DNA of 64,000 nucleotides. Source: Arthrobacter sp. B3I9 (GTDB taxonomy: Bacteria > Actinomycetota > Actinomycetes > Actinomycetales > Micrococcaceae). Location: positions 3,968,001 to 4,032,000 of the forward strand of contig NZ_JAUSYO010000001.1 in NCBI RefSeq assembly GCF_030816935.1, read 5' to 3'. This document shows, piece after piece, positions 36,908 through 45,366 of this stretch. Made by a program: the position numbers and the translations under genes. The stretch's first letter is position 1; every line of letters begins with the position of its first letter. The notes beneath the pieces are model-generated. The model was not told where the DNA came from. It saw nothing but the letters and a program-made list of their open reading frames with translations, and searched no databases.

Positions 36908-36970
36908 CATCGAGTGGGCACTTCGCGGGGGTGTTTGCGCAAAACACTGCCGTGAAGTGCCAACTCGATG
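36908..36970. repeat. Palindromic repeat family B, copy 2
   Basis: Arms 36908-36936 and 36942-36970 (29 bases, about three mismatches) with a 5-base loop. Left edge CATCGAGT, right edge AACTCGATGGGGG. It lies between the truncated DUF559 gene and the end of the TrmH gene. Confidence 0.9.
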
Positions 36971-36989
36971 GGGGTGCGTGCGGGGGAAC

Positions 36990-37670
36990 CTAGCCCGGGA
37001 GCTGGTTGAAAACGTGGCGCCGGATCCAGGCGTGCATCGCGATGGCCGCGGCGGAGGCGGCGTTGATGGACCGGGTGGAGCCGAACTGCTCGATGGACAG
37101 CGTGTCCACCGCGGCCTCGTGCACCTCCGGGGTCAGCCCGGGCCCTTCCTGGCCGAACACCAGCACGCAGTCCTTGGGCAGTTCGTAGGTCTCCAGCGGC
37201 ACGGAGTCCGGGAAGATGTCGATTCCGATGATGGCCAGCCCCTCCCCCTTTGCCCAGGCCACGAATTCCTCGACTGTGGCGTGGTGGCGGACATGCTGGT
37301 AGCGGTCGGTGACCATTGCCCCGCGGCGGTTCCACCGGCGTCGGCCGATGATGTGGACCTCCTTGGCGAGGAAGGCGTTGGCGGTGCGGACGACGGTGCC
37401 GATGTTCATGTCGTGCTGCCAGTTTTCAATCGCGATGTGGAAATTGTGCCGCTTCGCGTCGAGGTCGGCCACGATCGCTTCGTGCTTCCAGTAGCGGTAT
37501 TTGTCCACGACGTTCCGCCGGTCGCCGTCGGCCAGGAGGTCCGGATCCCAGTGCCCGCCGGCGGGCAGTTCGCCTACCCAGGGGCCGACGCCGACCTCCG
37601 CCTTGGTTTCCGCTTCTTCCGGAACAGCAGAGTTGGCGGCGGGTTCACTGGGCGTCTCCGGTTCGGTCAC
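36990..37670 (-). CDS. TrmH-family RNA 2'-O-methyltransferase
   Basis: A 226-residue SPOUT methyltransferase acting on rRNA or tRNA with SAM. NWQHDMNIGTVVRTANAF is the first conserved motif, LVFGQEGPGLTPE the second and FGSTRSINAASAAAIAMHAW the third, forming the knot. A 55-residue Pro/Glu/Ala N-terminus precedes it. GTG 37670 has GAGGA directly adjacent, too close for a normal site, so the start may be a little downstream or the message leaderless. It diverges from the HAD gene with a 52-base gap. Confidence 0.9.
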   Translation of the reverse strand: MTEPETPSEPAANSAVPEEAETKAEVGVGPWVGELPAGGHWDPDLLADGDRRNVVDKYRYWKHEAIVADLDAKRHNFHIAIENWQHDMNIGTVVRTANAFLAKEVHIIGRRRWNRRGAMVTDRYQHVRHHATVEEFVAWAKGEGLAIIGIDIFPDSVPLETYELPKDCVLVFGQEGPGLTPEVHEAAVDTLSIEQFGSTRSINAASAAAIAMHAWIRRHVFNQLPG

Positions 37671-37722
37671 TCCTCAACACTAGACTGGGACGGTTAGCGG
37701 CACACTATCGGCGGAGGGCACC

Positions 37723-38577
37723 ATGGCGGAGCAGCGCAGACACGAAGGAAGAGACCCGGACCAGGTACGTTCCTCGGCATCGGTGTACCGCAGCGGACAG
37801 GACATCGAGTGCTGGCTGACCGACATGGACGGCGTGCTGGTGCATGAGAACCAGCCCATTCCCGGCGCCGCGGAACTGATCCAGCGGTGGGTGGACACCT
37901 CGAAGCGTTTCCTCGTGCTGACCAACAATTCGATCTTTACGCCGCGGGACCTCGCCGCCCGCCTCAAGAGCTCGGGCCTGGAAATCCCGGAGGAGAACAT
38001 CTGGACCTCCGCGCTGGCCACGGCCCAGTTCCTGAAGGACCAGGTGAGGGGCTCGGACTCGGGCAACCGTGCGTACACCATCGGTGAGGCGGGACTCACG
38101 ACGGCGCTGCACGAGGCCGGCTTCATCCTCACCGACCAGGACCCGGACTTCGTGGTGCTCGGCGAAACCCGTACGTACTCCTTTGAGGCCATCACCATGG
38201 CGATCCGGCTGATCCTCGGCGGCGCACGCTTCATCGCCACCAACCCGGACGCCACCGGACCCTCCAAGGACGGCCCGATGCCCGCCACCGGCGCCATCGC
38301 GGCGCTCATCACCAAAGCCACCGGCCGCGAGCCATACATCGTCGGCAAGCCGAACCCGATGATGTTCCGCTCGGCCATGAACCAGATCGACGCCCATTCC
38401 GAGACCACCGCCATGATCGGCGACCGGATGGACACCGACATCATCGCCGGGATGGAGGCGGGCCTGCACACCGTCCTGGTGCTCAGCGGCATCACGCACA
38501 AGGACGATATCGCTGCCTACCCGTTCCGGCCCAACCAGATCCTGGACTCCGTGGCCGACTTGAAGAACCAGATCTGA
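37723..38577 (+). CDS. HAD-IIA family phosphatase (NagD-like)
   Basis: A 284-residue phosphatase. DMDGVL (Asp34 nucleophile, Asp36 acid) is motif I; VLTNNS is motif II; the late GKPNPMMF lysine and MIGDRMDTDI are motifs III and IV. The order and the large cap between motifs II and III mark subclass IIA, which includes NagD and phosphoglycolate-type phosphatases. The first 25 residues are a charged extension. It stands alone, divergent from trmH. Substrate unknown, probably a small phosphate ester. Confidence 0.92.
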   Translation: MAEQRRHEGRDPDQVRSSASVYRSGQDIECWLTDMDGVLVHENQPIPGAAELIQRWVDTSKRFLVLTNNSIFTPRDLAARLKSSGLEIPEENIWTSALATAQFLKDQVRGSDSGNRAYTIGEAGLTTALHEAGFILTDQDPDFVVLGETRTYSFEAITMAIRLILGGARFIATNPDATGPSKDGPMPATGAIAALITKATGREPYIVGKPNPMMFRSAMNQIDAHSETTAMIGDRMDTDIIAGMEAGLHTVLVLSGITHKDDIAAYPFRPNQILDSVADLKNQI

Positions 38578-38619
38578 GCTGCCCCGAAAGGGGGACCCCG
38601 CTTAGGATCCCTGGACCGC

Positions 38620-39660
38620 CTAGAACGCGGTTCTCTTGCCGCCGCCGGAAGGCAGTGGGAAAAGGCCGTCCTGCAGGGTGTCGATGATCGGCCGGTACAC
38701 CGACGGGCTCCAGCCCGGGCTGGCGTGCGCCGGACGTGCGCCGTCGGTGCGGAGCGTTTCCGGGTCCATGTTGTCCTTGAACGTCAGCGTCCAGGAGTCC
38801 CGCGCTGTCTCGTAGTCCACGGTCTGGTCCCTGGGGTTGCCGATGAAAGCCATCCGCGTACCGCCGAGGTGTCCGGCGAAACGGCGGGCATCAAAGTGAT
38901 AGATGTAGGCGGACTCGGACTGGATCAGCACGTTTGAGGGGGCGATGGGTGCCAGTTGCTCCAGCGTCTGGTCCAGGATCTGCCCCCAGCTGCGCTCATC
39001 CTTGTGCAGCATCCGCTCACCGAGTTCGTAACCGCCGCGCAGCACCGTAGGGAAACGGAATCCGCTCTCATAGAGGAGCACAACACCTTCAAACCAGCTC
39101 TGGTCCAGAACGTCGTATCTGCTGTACGGGCTGGAGTCGAGCAGGATGAAGGCAACCTCCAGGCCGTGCAGCTCTCGGAGCCGGGCTGCAACCTGGGTGG
39201 CCACCATGCCGCCGAAGCTGTGGCCGTAGAAGTACAGCCGGGTCAGTTTGAGCGCCCGCACATGCTCGACGACGGCGATGACGATCTGGTCGATGTCCAG
39301 GCCCATGTTGGAGTATCCGACGGCGGCGAGCTGGCCGCGCTGGTTCAGCGACCCGCGCAGGGCGTTGAGGATCCAGAGGGCTTCTTCCCAGCTGGTCTTG
39401 TAGCCCGGGAACAGGAACCAGCTTGCATTGGGGAAGTACTTCTCGGCCGTCTCGTCCGGGACCGTCAGGATCTTGTGGACGCGGCGTTCAGCCTGGACCC
39501 GCCGGGTGAACAGCATGTCCGCCGCCAGCAACGAAGCAGACCCGGCGCCGAAGAGGAAGTTCCGGCGCGAAAACCGCTTCAGCTCGGCGGCATGCCGAAG
39601 GACACGGGCCTCGGCGGCGCCGGGACCCCGGGGATCGTTGTCTTCCGTCGTACCCGGCAC
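38620..39660 (-). CDS. Tat-exported alpha/beta hydrolase
   Basis: A 346-residue hydrolase. SRRNFLFGAGSASLLAADML (31-50) is a twin-arginine signal, so the protein is likely exported folded. GHSFGG with Ser148 is the nucleophile elbow; the acid and His would be near the end (NPRDQTVD and later) but are not fully clear. LRGSLNQRGQLAAVGYSNMGLD lies before. It may act on the cell surface as an esterase or lipase. It is convergent with the HAD gene. A retained RR protein with the signal as membrane anchor is an alternative. Confidence 0.82.
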   Translation of the reverse strand: MPGTTEDNDPRGPGAAEARVLRHAAELKRFSRRNFLFGAGSASLLAADMLFTRRVQAERRVHKILTVPDETAEKYFPNASWFLFPGYKTSWEEALWILNALRGSLNQRGQLAAVGYSNMGLDIDQIVIAVVEHVRALKLTRLYFYGHSFGGMVATQVAARLRELHGLEVAFILLDSSPYSRYDVLDQSWFEGVVLLYESGFRFPTVLRGGYELGERMLHKDERSWGQILDQTLEQLAPIAPSNVLIQSESAYIYHFDARRFAGHLGGTRMAFIGNPRDQTVDYETARDSWTLTFKDNMDPETLRTDGARPAHASPGWSPSVYRPIIDTLQDGLFPLPSGGGKRTAF

Positions 39661-39747
39661 ACCCCTACCGTATCCAGTGCCGAACTGGGATCAGAAGTCG
39701 GAGCGGATCACGGCTCGGCAACGGGTCGGGCCCAGGGCGGAATCCGG

Positions 39748-40299
39748 CTACACGGGTTCCGGCTGGCGTCCGTCCTCGCGCCTGCTGATCTCCAGGCTGA
39801 TGGCATCGTAGGAGGCCAGGAGTTCGGAACCCGCCATGTCCGAGGGGTCGTCCAACATGCCGAACACGGAGTCGCTGGCGGCCAGGAGTTCATCGTCGGT
39901 GAACCGGGTCAGCGGACCTGCTTCGGAAGAACCGGCCGGGTCCGTGATTCCGGCGGTGAGGTCCAGGGACTTCAGCACCGCCTTCGGATCATCCGCGTGC
40001 GGGTTCAACTCGAGGGAAACACCGCTCACCAGTGGCTCCGCGCCTGCTGCGTCCGGCCGGGCAACACCGGAATCCGTGGCGTTGAGGTCGTTGCGGAGTC
40101 CGGCAAGGGCCGCGGACTCGACAAACCTGGCGTGGCCGAGGTCAACGCGGATGTGGGAGTTGATGCCCATCTGGCGCACACGGCGGATGGTTTCCAAAAG
40201 GGAAGGGCGGGAGGCCTGCGAAAGGCTTCCCCGGACGTCTATCCAGACGACGTCGGAGGCGGTGTCGAGTTTAACGTCGGCATTAAGGCTGGTGTCCAT
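39748..40299 (-). CDS. STAS-domain protein
   Basis: A 183-residue protein. Residues 5-75 match the STAS fold of anti-sigma-factor antagonists: VVWIDVRGSLSQASRPSLLETI and the HIRVDLGHARFVESAALAGL loop, where Ser of ESAAL corresponds to the phosphorylated serine. The remaining 110 residues are acidic with no recognised domain. ATG 40299 follows TGGAG. The neighbouring gene encodes a GAF-ANTAR protein on the same strand, suggesting a stress-signalling pair. No anti-sigma kinase is seen nearby. Confidence 0.82.
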   Translation of the reverse strand: MDTSLNADVKLDTASDVVWIDVRGSLSQASRPSLLETIRRVRQMGINSHIRVDLGHARFVESAALAGLRNDLNATDSGVARPDAAGAEPLVSGVSLELNPHADDPKAVLKSLDLTAGITDPAGSSEAGPLTRFTDDELLAASDSVFGMLDDPSDMAGSELLASYDAISLEISRREDGRQPEPV

Positions 40300-40410
40300 A
40301 GGTACTCCAAAAAAGGGTGTCCATGGCCGGCGGCTCAACCGCTTTCAGCCTAACGGGGCCGCCGCTCACGGCACAAGTCAGGCCGCTCGCCGAAATCCAG
40401 GGGCGCGGGC

Positions 40411-41205
40411 TTACACCGCTTCTTTTCGTTCTGGCTCTTCGAAGTGCGTGCGCGTTGCACTTCCTCCCACGGACTGCACAAGGGAGGCGGCGATGTCGCG
40501 AAGCTTCACGTTGCCGTTGCTGGACGCATCGGTGAGGATCCGGACGGCTGTCTGCTGGTCGCACCGGTTTTGCGCCATGACGATGCCAATGGCCATGTCG
40601 ATGACGGTGCGCGATTCGAGGGTTGCCCGGAGGTTCGTTGCGCTGTCCGACTGCAGCGAGAAGCGGACGGCGAGCCGCAGCGCCTGGGAGATCTCCCGGG
40701 TGTAGCCGCGAGCGCGGGCGGCGAGGTCGCCGTCGAATTTTCGGGGAACGTCCGAGTACAGGTTGAGGGCCGCCTGGGCTTCTCCCTGCAGGTGGAACGG
40801 CACTGACAGCACCGAGCGCAGCCCGTGCGAGGCGACCGCTCGGGCGTAGTCGGGGCCCCAGCGGTCCTCGTCATGAAGGTCCGGGACGTAGACCTCCCGT
40901 TCCTCCTTCGCCGCCGTGAGGCACGGCCCCTGGGAAAGCGAGTACTGGATCTGGTCCACCTCGCGGGCGGAGTCGCTGCTCCAGCCGATGGTCGCGGCCT
41001 TCCGGTCCCGCAGGAGCGTGATGCCGCACAGGGCGTCCTCGCCCGAGCCCGCCATCTGGTGCGCGGAAAACCGGGCCAGTTCGTTCAGGAACGCCTCGAA
41101 GTCCGCGCTGTCGAGGATCAGGTTCTGGATCTGCTCGACTGTGGTCAGCGGCAACGCGGAAAGCGGCGAAGGATCCGTGCTCGGGAACTGTTCGGGCGGG
41201 ACCAT
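40411..41205 (-). CDS. GAF and ANTAR domain regulator
   Basis: A 264-residue regulator. Residues about 30-170 form a GAF sensor domain (FSAHQMAGSGEDALCGITLL and SHGLRSVLSVPFHLQGEAQAALNLYS). The C-terminal part is an ANTAR RNA-binding three-helix bundle (TLESRTVIDMAIGIVMAQNRC...AVRILTDASSNGNVKLRDIA). Proteins of this kind bind paired hairpins in leader RNA and stop termination. ATG 41205 is chosen at the MVPPEQF start. The ligand of GAF is not known. It precedes the STAS gene on the same strand. Confidence 0.9.
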   Translation of the reverse strand: MVPPEQFPSTDPSPLSALPLTTVEQIQNLILDSADFEAFLNELARFSAHQMAGSGEDALCGITLLRDRKAATIGWSSDSAREVDQIQYSLSQGPCLTAAKEEREVYVPDLHDEDRWGPDYARAVASHGLRSVLSVPFHLQGEAQAALNLYSDVPRKFDGDLAARARGYTREISQALRLAVRFSLQSDSATNLRATLESRTVIDMAIGIVMAQNRCDQQTAVRILTDASSNGNVKLRDIAASLVQSVGGSATRTHFEEPERKEAV

Positions 41206-41306
41206 GGGCGCGTGTTCTCCAAGGGCGAGTACTGACGGGTAATTAGGACATGATAGGGCAGCCCGGCACACCGGTCCACAGGCGGCGGGCGGGTGACGCG
41301 GCAGGC

Positions 41307-41891
41307 TCAGGCCAGGCCGAGCTCGTCTTTGCCGAAGGCGAACAGGTAGGGAACGCCTGCCTCGGCTTCGATCTTTTCCTTGGCGCCGGTATCGCGGTCC
41401 ACGATCACGGCCACGGCCACCACGTTCCCGCCGGCTTTGCGGACGCCCTCGACGGCGGTCAGTGCGGAGCCGCCGGTGGTGGAGGTGTCCTCCAGGACCA
41501 GCACCTTGCGCCCCTCAACGGACGGGCCTTCCACCTGCCGGCCCATGCCGTAGGACTTTTGCGCCTTCCGGACGACGAAGGCATCGACCGGGCGGCCGGC
41601 GTCGACGGCGGCGTGCATTACCGCCGTGCCGACGGGATCCGCTCCCATGGTGAGGCCGCCGGCGCACTCAAAATCGATCCCGGCGTCGTCCAGCAGCGAA
41701 AGCATCACCTGGCCGACCAGCTTGGACGCCTCATGGTGCAGGGTGATCCGGCGCAGGTCGATGTAGTAGTCCGCCTCCGCGCCGCTGGAAAGGATGACCT
41801 TGCCGCGCACGACGGCCAGTTCCTTGGTCAGTTCCAGCAGGCGGGCACGGGCGGAGGCAGCATCAGCCGCAAAATTACTGGAAGCAGTCAT
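41307..41891 (-). CDS. pyrE: Orotate phosphoribosyltransferase
   Basis: A 194-residue enzyme joining orotate and PRPP in pyrimidine synthesis. The PRPP loop LEDTSTTGGS (133-142), the VRKAQKSYGMGRQVEG lysine loop and SSGAEADYYIDLRRITLH substrate loop are intact. ATG 41891 with TGGAACC upstream gives the normal start; a longer upstream open frame lacks homology. It is 31 bases shorter in gap from the GAF-ANTAR gene than a usual operon partner and is probably transcribed alone. Confidence 0.94.
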   Translation of the reverse strand: MTASSNFAADAASARARLLELTKELAVVRGKVILSSGAEADYYIDLRRITLHHEASKLVGQVMLSLLDDAGIDFECAGGLTMGADPVGTAVMHAAVDAGRPVDAFVVRKAQKSYGMGRQVEGPSVEGRKVLVLEDTSTTGGSALTAVEGVRKAGGNVVAVAVIVDRDTGAKEKIEAEAGVPYLFAFGKDELGLA

Positions 41892-42026
41892 GGGTTCCAG
41901 TTTAGTGGGAGCCCGACGGCGAAAATCCAGCCGCGGGGTCCGGATTCCCGGCGCCCGCATCCCAGGCGGTGTGCGCGGGAACCCCGTTACCCTGCGGTGT
42001 TGCCCGCGCATCCCGGTCAGGCGCGC

Positions 42027-43274
42027 TCAGGGCAATGACTGCACGCGCCGCGCAAACTCCGGTGCATGCTCCGGCCGCGGCCCGAAGCCGATGAGCCTGG
42101 GCATAATGCGGCGGACCGCCGGGGCGTGCCGGGCCACGAAGAGCGCGGCGGCCGGAAACCTCGTCCGCTTCCCGGCCATAATCGGGCCGAAGACGGCCCG
42201 GTGCATGAGCCGCTGAGCGGTCTGCACGATGACGGTGGGTGGCCGCCGTCGTCGTTCGACGCGTCGGAGGTCGGCCGTGGTGACCCTGCCCCGGAGCAGG
42301 GCCGGGGCAAGAAGCTCCGCCGCCGCGACGGCGTCCTGAATGGCCAGGTTGATGCCGACGCCGCCGGCCGGTGACATCGCATGCGCGGCGTCACCGATGC
42401 AGAGCAGTCCGTTGATGTGCCACGAATGCAGTCGGTTTAGGCGCACATCGAGCCAGTGCAGGTCATCGAGCGAACGGATGGCGTCAACGCGGTCGGCGAG
42501 GTCCGGGCGGAGCCCGGCTATCCTCCGCCGGAAACCTTCGACGCCCTCCGCCCTGATCCTGGCATCCGCACCCTTGGGGGCGAGGTAGCCCATCTGGTAG
42601 TAGTCGCTGCGGGTGAGGGCCACCATCGCTTCCCCCGGGCCGAACGCCGGTACCAGGCCGGCCACCTCACCGGCTTCGGCGGCATGCCGGGGCAGCCGGA
42701 ACCACCAGGTGTCGAAAGGCACCGGAAACTCCTTCGGCGCCAGCCCCGCCGCGGCGCGGAGCGCGGAATGCCTGCCGTCCGTGGCGACCACCAGGTCCGC
42801 CAGCAGTTCGTCCTGAGCGCCGTCCGGGCCACGGAATCGCACTCCGCGGACACGGCCCCCGCTGCGGACTAGGCCGGTGGCGGTGTGGCTCATGAGCAGC
42901 GTGAACCCGGGTTCCTCGGCGGCGGCCGCGGCGAGGAAGTTCAGGAAGTCCCACTGCGGCATCATGGCGATGTAGTTGTAGGGCGGCGGCAGGGCATCAA
43001 AGTCGCCCATCGTCACCGGCGGGCCGCCCGCGACCGGGAGGACGACACTCTTCAGGCGGCTCTGCGGCAGCTGGCGGAACTCCTCGCCGAGGCCGAGTTC
43101 GTCGATCAGCCGGATCGTGGAGGGATGCACCGTGTCTCCGCGGAAGTCGCGCAGGAAGTCTGCGTGTTTCTCCAGGACCGTCACCTGCACCCCGGCCCGG
43201 GCCAGCAGCAGGCCGAGCATCATGCCTGCCGGGCCGCCGCCCGCCACCACGCATCCGGTCTTCTCCATGGCCAT
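42027..43274 (-). CDS. FAD-dependent aromatic-hydroxylase-like monooxygenase
   Basis: A 415-residue class A flavoprotein. GGGPAGMMLGLLLARAG binds the ADP part of FAD; the DLVVATDGRHSALRAAAG and GDAAHAMSPAGGVGINLAIQDA motifs complete the FAD site. The middle TWWFRLPRHAAEAGEV corresponds to the substrate domain. Reactions in the family are hydroxylations of phenolic or polyketide substrates; none can be named here. ATG 43274 or 43268 may be the start. It is divergent from nadE across 97 bases. Confidence 0.88.
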   Translation of the reverse strand: MAMEKTGCVVAGGGPAGMMLGLLLARAGVQVTVLEKHADFLRDFRGDTVHPSTIRLIDELGLGEEFRQLPQSRLKSVVLPVAGGPPVTMGDFDALPPPYNYIAMMPQWDFLNFLAAAAAEEPGFTLLMSHTATGLVRSGGRVRGVRFRGPDGAQDELLADLVVATDGRHSALRAAAGLAPKEFPVPFDTWWFRLPRHAAEAGEVAGLVPAFGPGEAMVALTRSDYYQMGYLAPKGADARIRAEGVEGFRRRIAGLRPDLADRVDAIRSLDDLHWLDVRLNRLHSWHINGLLCIGDAAHAMSPAGGVGINLAIQDAVAAAELLAPALLRGRVTTADLRRVERRRRPPTVIVQTAQRLMHRAVFGPIMAGKRTRFPAAALFVARHAPAVRRIMPRLIGFGPRPEHAPEFARRVQSLP

Positions 43275-43371
43275 ACGCTACGCCGCTGCGGCCGCGAGCG
43301 GCAGGATTTTCGGGGCGGATTCTGCCGGACACAGTTGAGCGTTGTTGACACTGCTGGCTAGGCTTTGAGGC

Positions 43372-44226
43372 ATGCGTGAACTCCAGGCGAAGATCATTGA
43401 AGAAATGGGCGTGCAGCCCCGGATCGACCCCGCCGAGGAGGTGCGCAAACGCGTCACGTTTTTGAAGGAGTACCTCAAGGCGACCCACACCAAGGGCTTC
43501 GTCCTGGGCATCTCGGGCGGACTGGATTCCTCCCTGGCAGGGCGCCTGGCCCAGCTCGCGGTGGAGGAGTTGGCATCGGAAGGCGTGGAGGCGAACTTCG
43601 TGGCGGTCCGCCTTCCCTATGGCGTGCAGCATGACGAGGACGACGCCCAGGCGGCCCTGGACTTTGTGCGGGCCAAGACGGAGTGGACTTTCAACATCTC
43701 GGCCGCGGTGGACGGCTTCGAGGATGAATTCGAAAAGACCGTAGGAAACGGCATTTCCGACTTCCACAAGGGCAACACCAAGGCCCGCACGCGCATGATC
43801 GCGCAGTACGCCTTGGCCGGGGAGCACAACTACCTCGTGATCGGCACCGACCATGGCGCAGAGTCCGTGACCGGGTTCTTCACCAAGTACGGCGACGGCG
43901 GCGCGGACATCCTTCCGTTGTTCGGCCTCAACAAGCGCCAGAACCGGGCCTTGCTCGCGGAGCTGGGTGCCCCGGCGCGAATCTGGGACAAGGTGCCCAC
44001 AGCAGACCTCCTCGACGGGAAACCCGGCCGCACCGACGAGGACGAACTGGGCCTGAAGTATGACCAGATCGATGACTACCTCGAGGGCCGCGAGGTCCCG
44101 GACGAGGTGGCCGACCGCATCGAGCAGATGTATCTCCGGACCCGGCACAAGCGAACCGTTCCGGTCAGCCTTTTCGATACCTGGTGGAAGCACGAGGGCC
44201 CCGAGGAAGCGCGCGCCGGTCTCTAA
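43372..44226 (+). CDS. nadE: Ammonia-dependent NAD+ synthetase
   Basis: A 284-residue enzyme that amidates nicotinic acid adenine dinucleotide. The ATP loop SGGLDSS (48-54) and the blocks [51 protein letters not shown] and [16 protein letters not shown] are intact. The length matches the short form without a glutaminase domain, so ammonia is used. It is followed by a weak convergent hairpin and the IclR gene. Confidence 0.96.
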   Translation: MRELQAKIIEEMGVQPRIDPAEEVRKRVTFLKEYLKATHTKGFVLGISGGLDSSLAGRLAQLAVEELASEGVEANFVAVRLPYGVQHDEDDAQAALDFVRAKTEWTFNISAAVDGFEDEFEKTVGNGISDFHKGNTKARTRMIAQYALAGEHNYLVIGTDHGAESVTGFFTKYGDGGADILPLFGLNKRQNRALLAELGAPARIWDKVPTADLLDGKPGRTDEDELGLKYDQIDDYLEGREVPDEVADRIEQMYLRTRHKRTVPVSLFDTWWKHEGPEEARAGL

Positions 44227-44231
44227 GCCGG

Positions 44232-44250
44232 GCCCCCCGACGGCGGGGGC
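44232..44250. terminator. Weak GC hairpin after nadE
   Basis: GCCCCC (44232-44237) pairs with GGGGGC (44245-44250) around seven bases, eight bases after the nadE stop. There is no T-run; a terminator role is possible only. Confidence 0.4.
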
Positions 44251-44366
44251 ACCTTCCAAAGGGCACTTTGAGCCGCGTTTGGGCTATTTCAGCCTCCTGA
44301 AGCGGCGTGTCCGTGTCAATATGCCCCCGGAAGGTCCGCAACCCGATCCGCTGGAACCGGGGCCTG

Positions 44367-45143
44367 CTACCCGGCACCCTGCAGCAGGGTGGAGATCCGG
44401 TGGGCCTCGTCCATCAGCAGCCGGCCCAGGTGCGCCCGGCGCTCCTGCCGGAAACGCGGCTCGATGCCGGTCAGGGAAACTGCCCACGCAGGGCGGCCGC
44501 GGCGGTCGAATACCGCAGCCCCCATCCCCCAGCTTCCCTCCAGCACCAAGCCCGGGTTCACGGAGTATCCGGCCTGCCGTGTGGCCTCCAGGTTCCGGCG
44601 GACCAGCGACTCGGTGTGCGCGGCGGAGAAGCTGCCCGCATGCGCGGCCCAGTCGGCCAGCAGTTCCTCCTGCTCCTCCGGCGGCAGGAACGCCATGATG
44701 GCAGTGCCGGCCGAGGCGACCCCCAGCGGGAAGCGCACACCCTCGTGCAGCACGAAGGACCGCACCGGAAAACTCCCCTCCTCCCGCAGCAGGCATACCG
44801 TCTCACCGCCGCGGCGGATGGAAAAGAAGGCGCTTTCGCCCGTCTCCTCAGCCAGCCGCCGGAGGCTGGGCCTGGCGATATCCTCAAGGGGGAACCGGGC
44901 GGAGGCCACTGAACCCATCAGCAGGATCTCCGGCCCCAGCACCCAGCTGCCGCTGCCCCCGTCCTGGTCCAGCAGGCCTTCGGCTGCCAGGGAGCTCAGC
45001 AGCCGGTGCACTGTGGGACGGGTGAGGCCGGACTCACGGACCAGCTCCGCCAGCGCCGAGCCCCCGGGGTTGCGTCCAATGATCCGCAGCAGCGCCGCCA
45101 CCCGGCTGACCACCTGCGCACCCTGGACCGGCACCGCGTTCAT
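44367..45143 (-). CDS. IclR-family regulator of the CoA-transferase operon
   Basis: A 258-residue regulator. The N-terminal winged helix is SRVAALLRIIGRNPGGSALAELVRES...RPTVHRLLSSLAAEGLL; the C-terminal effector domain contains GETVCLLREEG and VRFPLGVASAGTAIMAF. ATG 45143 with GAGGCGG upstream gives the usual start. It is divergent from the CoA-transferase genes and almost surely controls them; matching inverted repeats (45187-45215 and 45296-45314) lie between. The effector is likely an acid or CoA ester of the pathway. Confidence 0.92.
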   Translation of the reverse strand: MNAVPVQGAQVVSRVAALLRIIGRNPGGSALAELVRESGLTRPTVHRLLSSLAAEGLLDQDGGSGSWVLGPEILLMGSVASARFPLEDIARPSLRRLAEETGESAFFSIRRGGETVCLLREEGSFPVRSFVLHEGVRFPLGVASAGTAIMAFLPPEEQEELLADWAAHAGSFSAAHTESLVRRNLEATRQAGYSVNPGLVLEGSWGMGAAVFDRRGRPAWAVSLTGIEPRFRQERRAHLGRLLMDEAHRISTLLQGAG

Positions 45144-45186
45144 GTTTACCGCCTCATCGAGTAGAAAAGTCCTCAACCATCCATAA

Positions 45187-45215
45187 TGTGGACGCTCCTA
45201 AGCCTAGCGTCCACA
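45187..45215. promoter_or_regulatory. Inverted repeat, probable IclR operator 1
   Basis: TGTGGACGCT (45187-45196) and AGCGTCCACA (45206-45215) form a perfect 10-9-10 repeat 44 bases upstream of the regulator start. It contains the GTCCAC half also seen in operator 2. Confidence 0.6.
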
Positions 45216-45251
45216 CTGTAAAAGCGCGCGGGCGGGCGTCCTAAACCTTCA

Positions 45252-45314
45252 TTGACAGCCCCTGTTTCCACCCGTACGCTCCAAGGTCAGAGAACGAGTC
45301 CACAACGTGGAGTC
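45252..45314 (+). promoter_or_regulatory. Promoter and probable IclR operator 2 of the CoA-transferase operon
   Basis: TTGACA (45252-45257), a 17-base spacer and TACGCT (45275-45280) form a credible promoter. Sixteen bases later GAGTCCAC-A-ACGTGGAGTC (45296-45314) is a near palindrome sharing the GTCCAC half with operator 1. Binding there would block the early transcribed region. Confidence 0.5.
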
Positions 45315-45366
45315 AGTCGGCGGATCTACCGGCCGCCCTTGAACCGAAGCTCAACGAGGAGATGCA

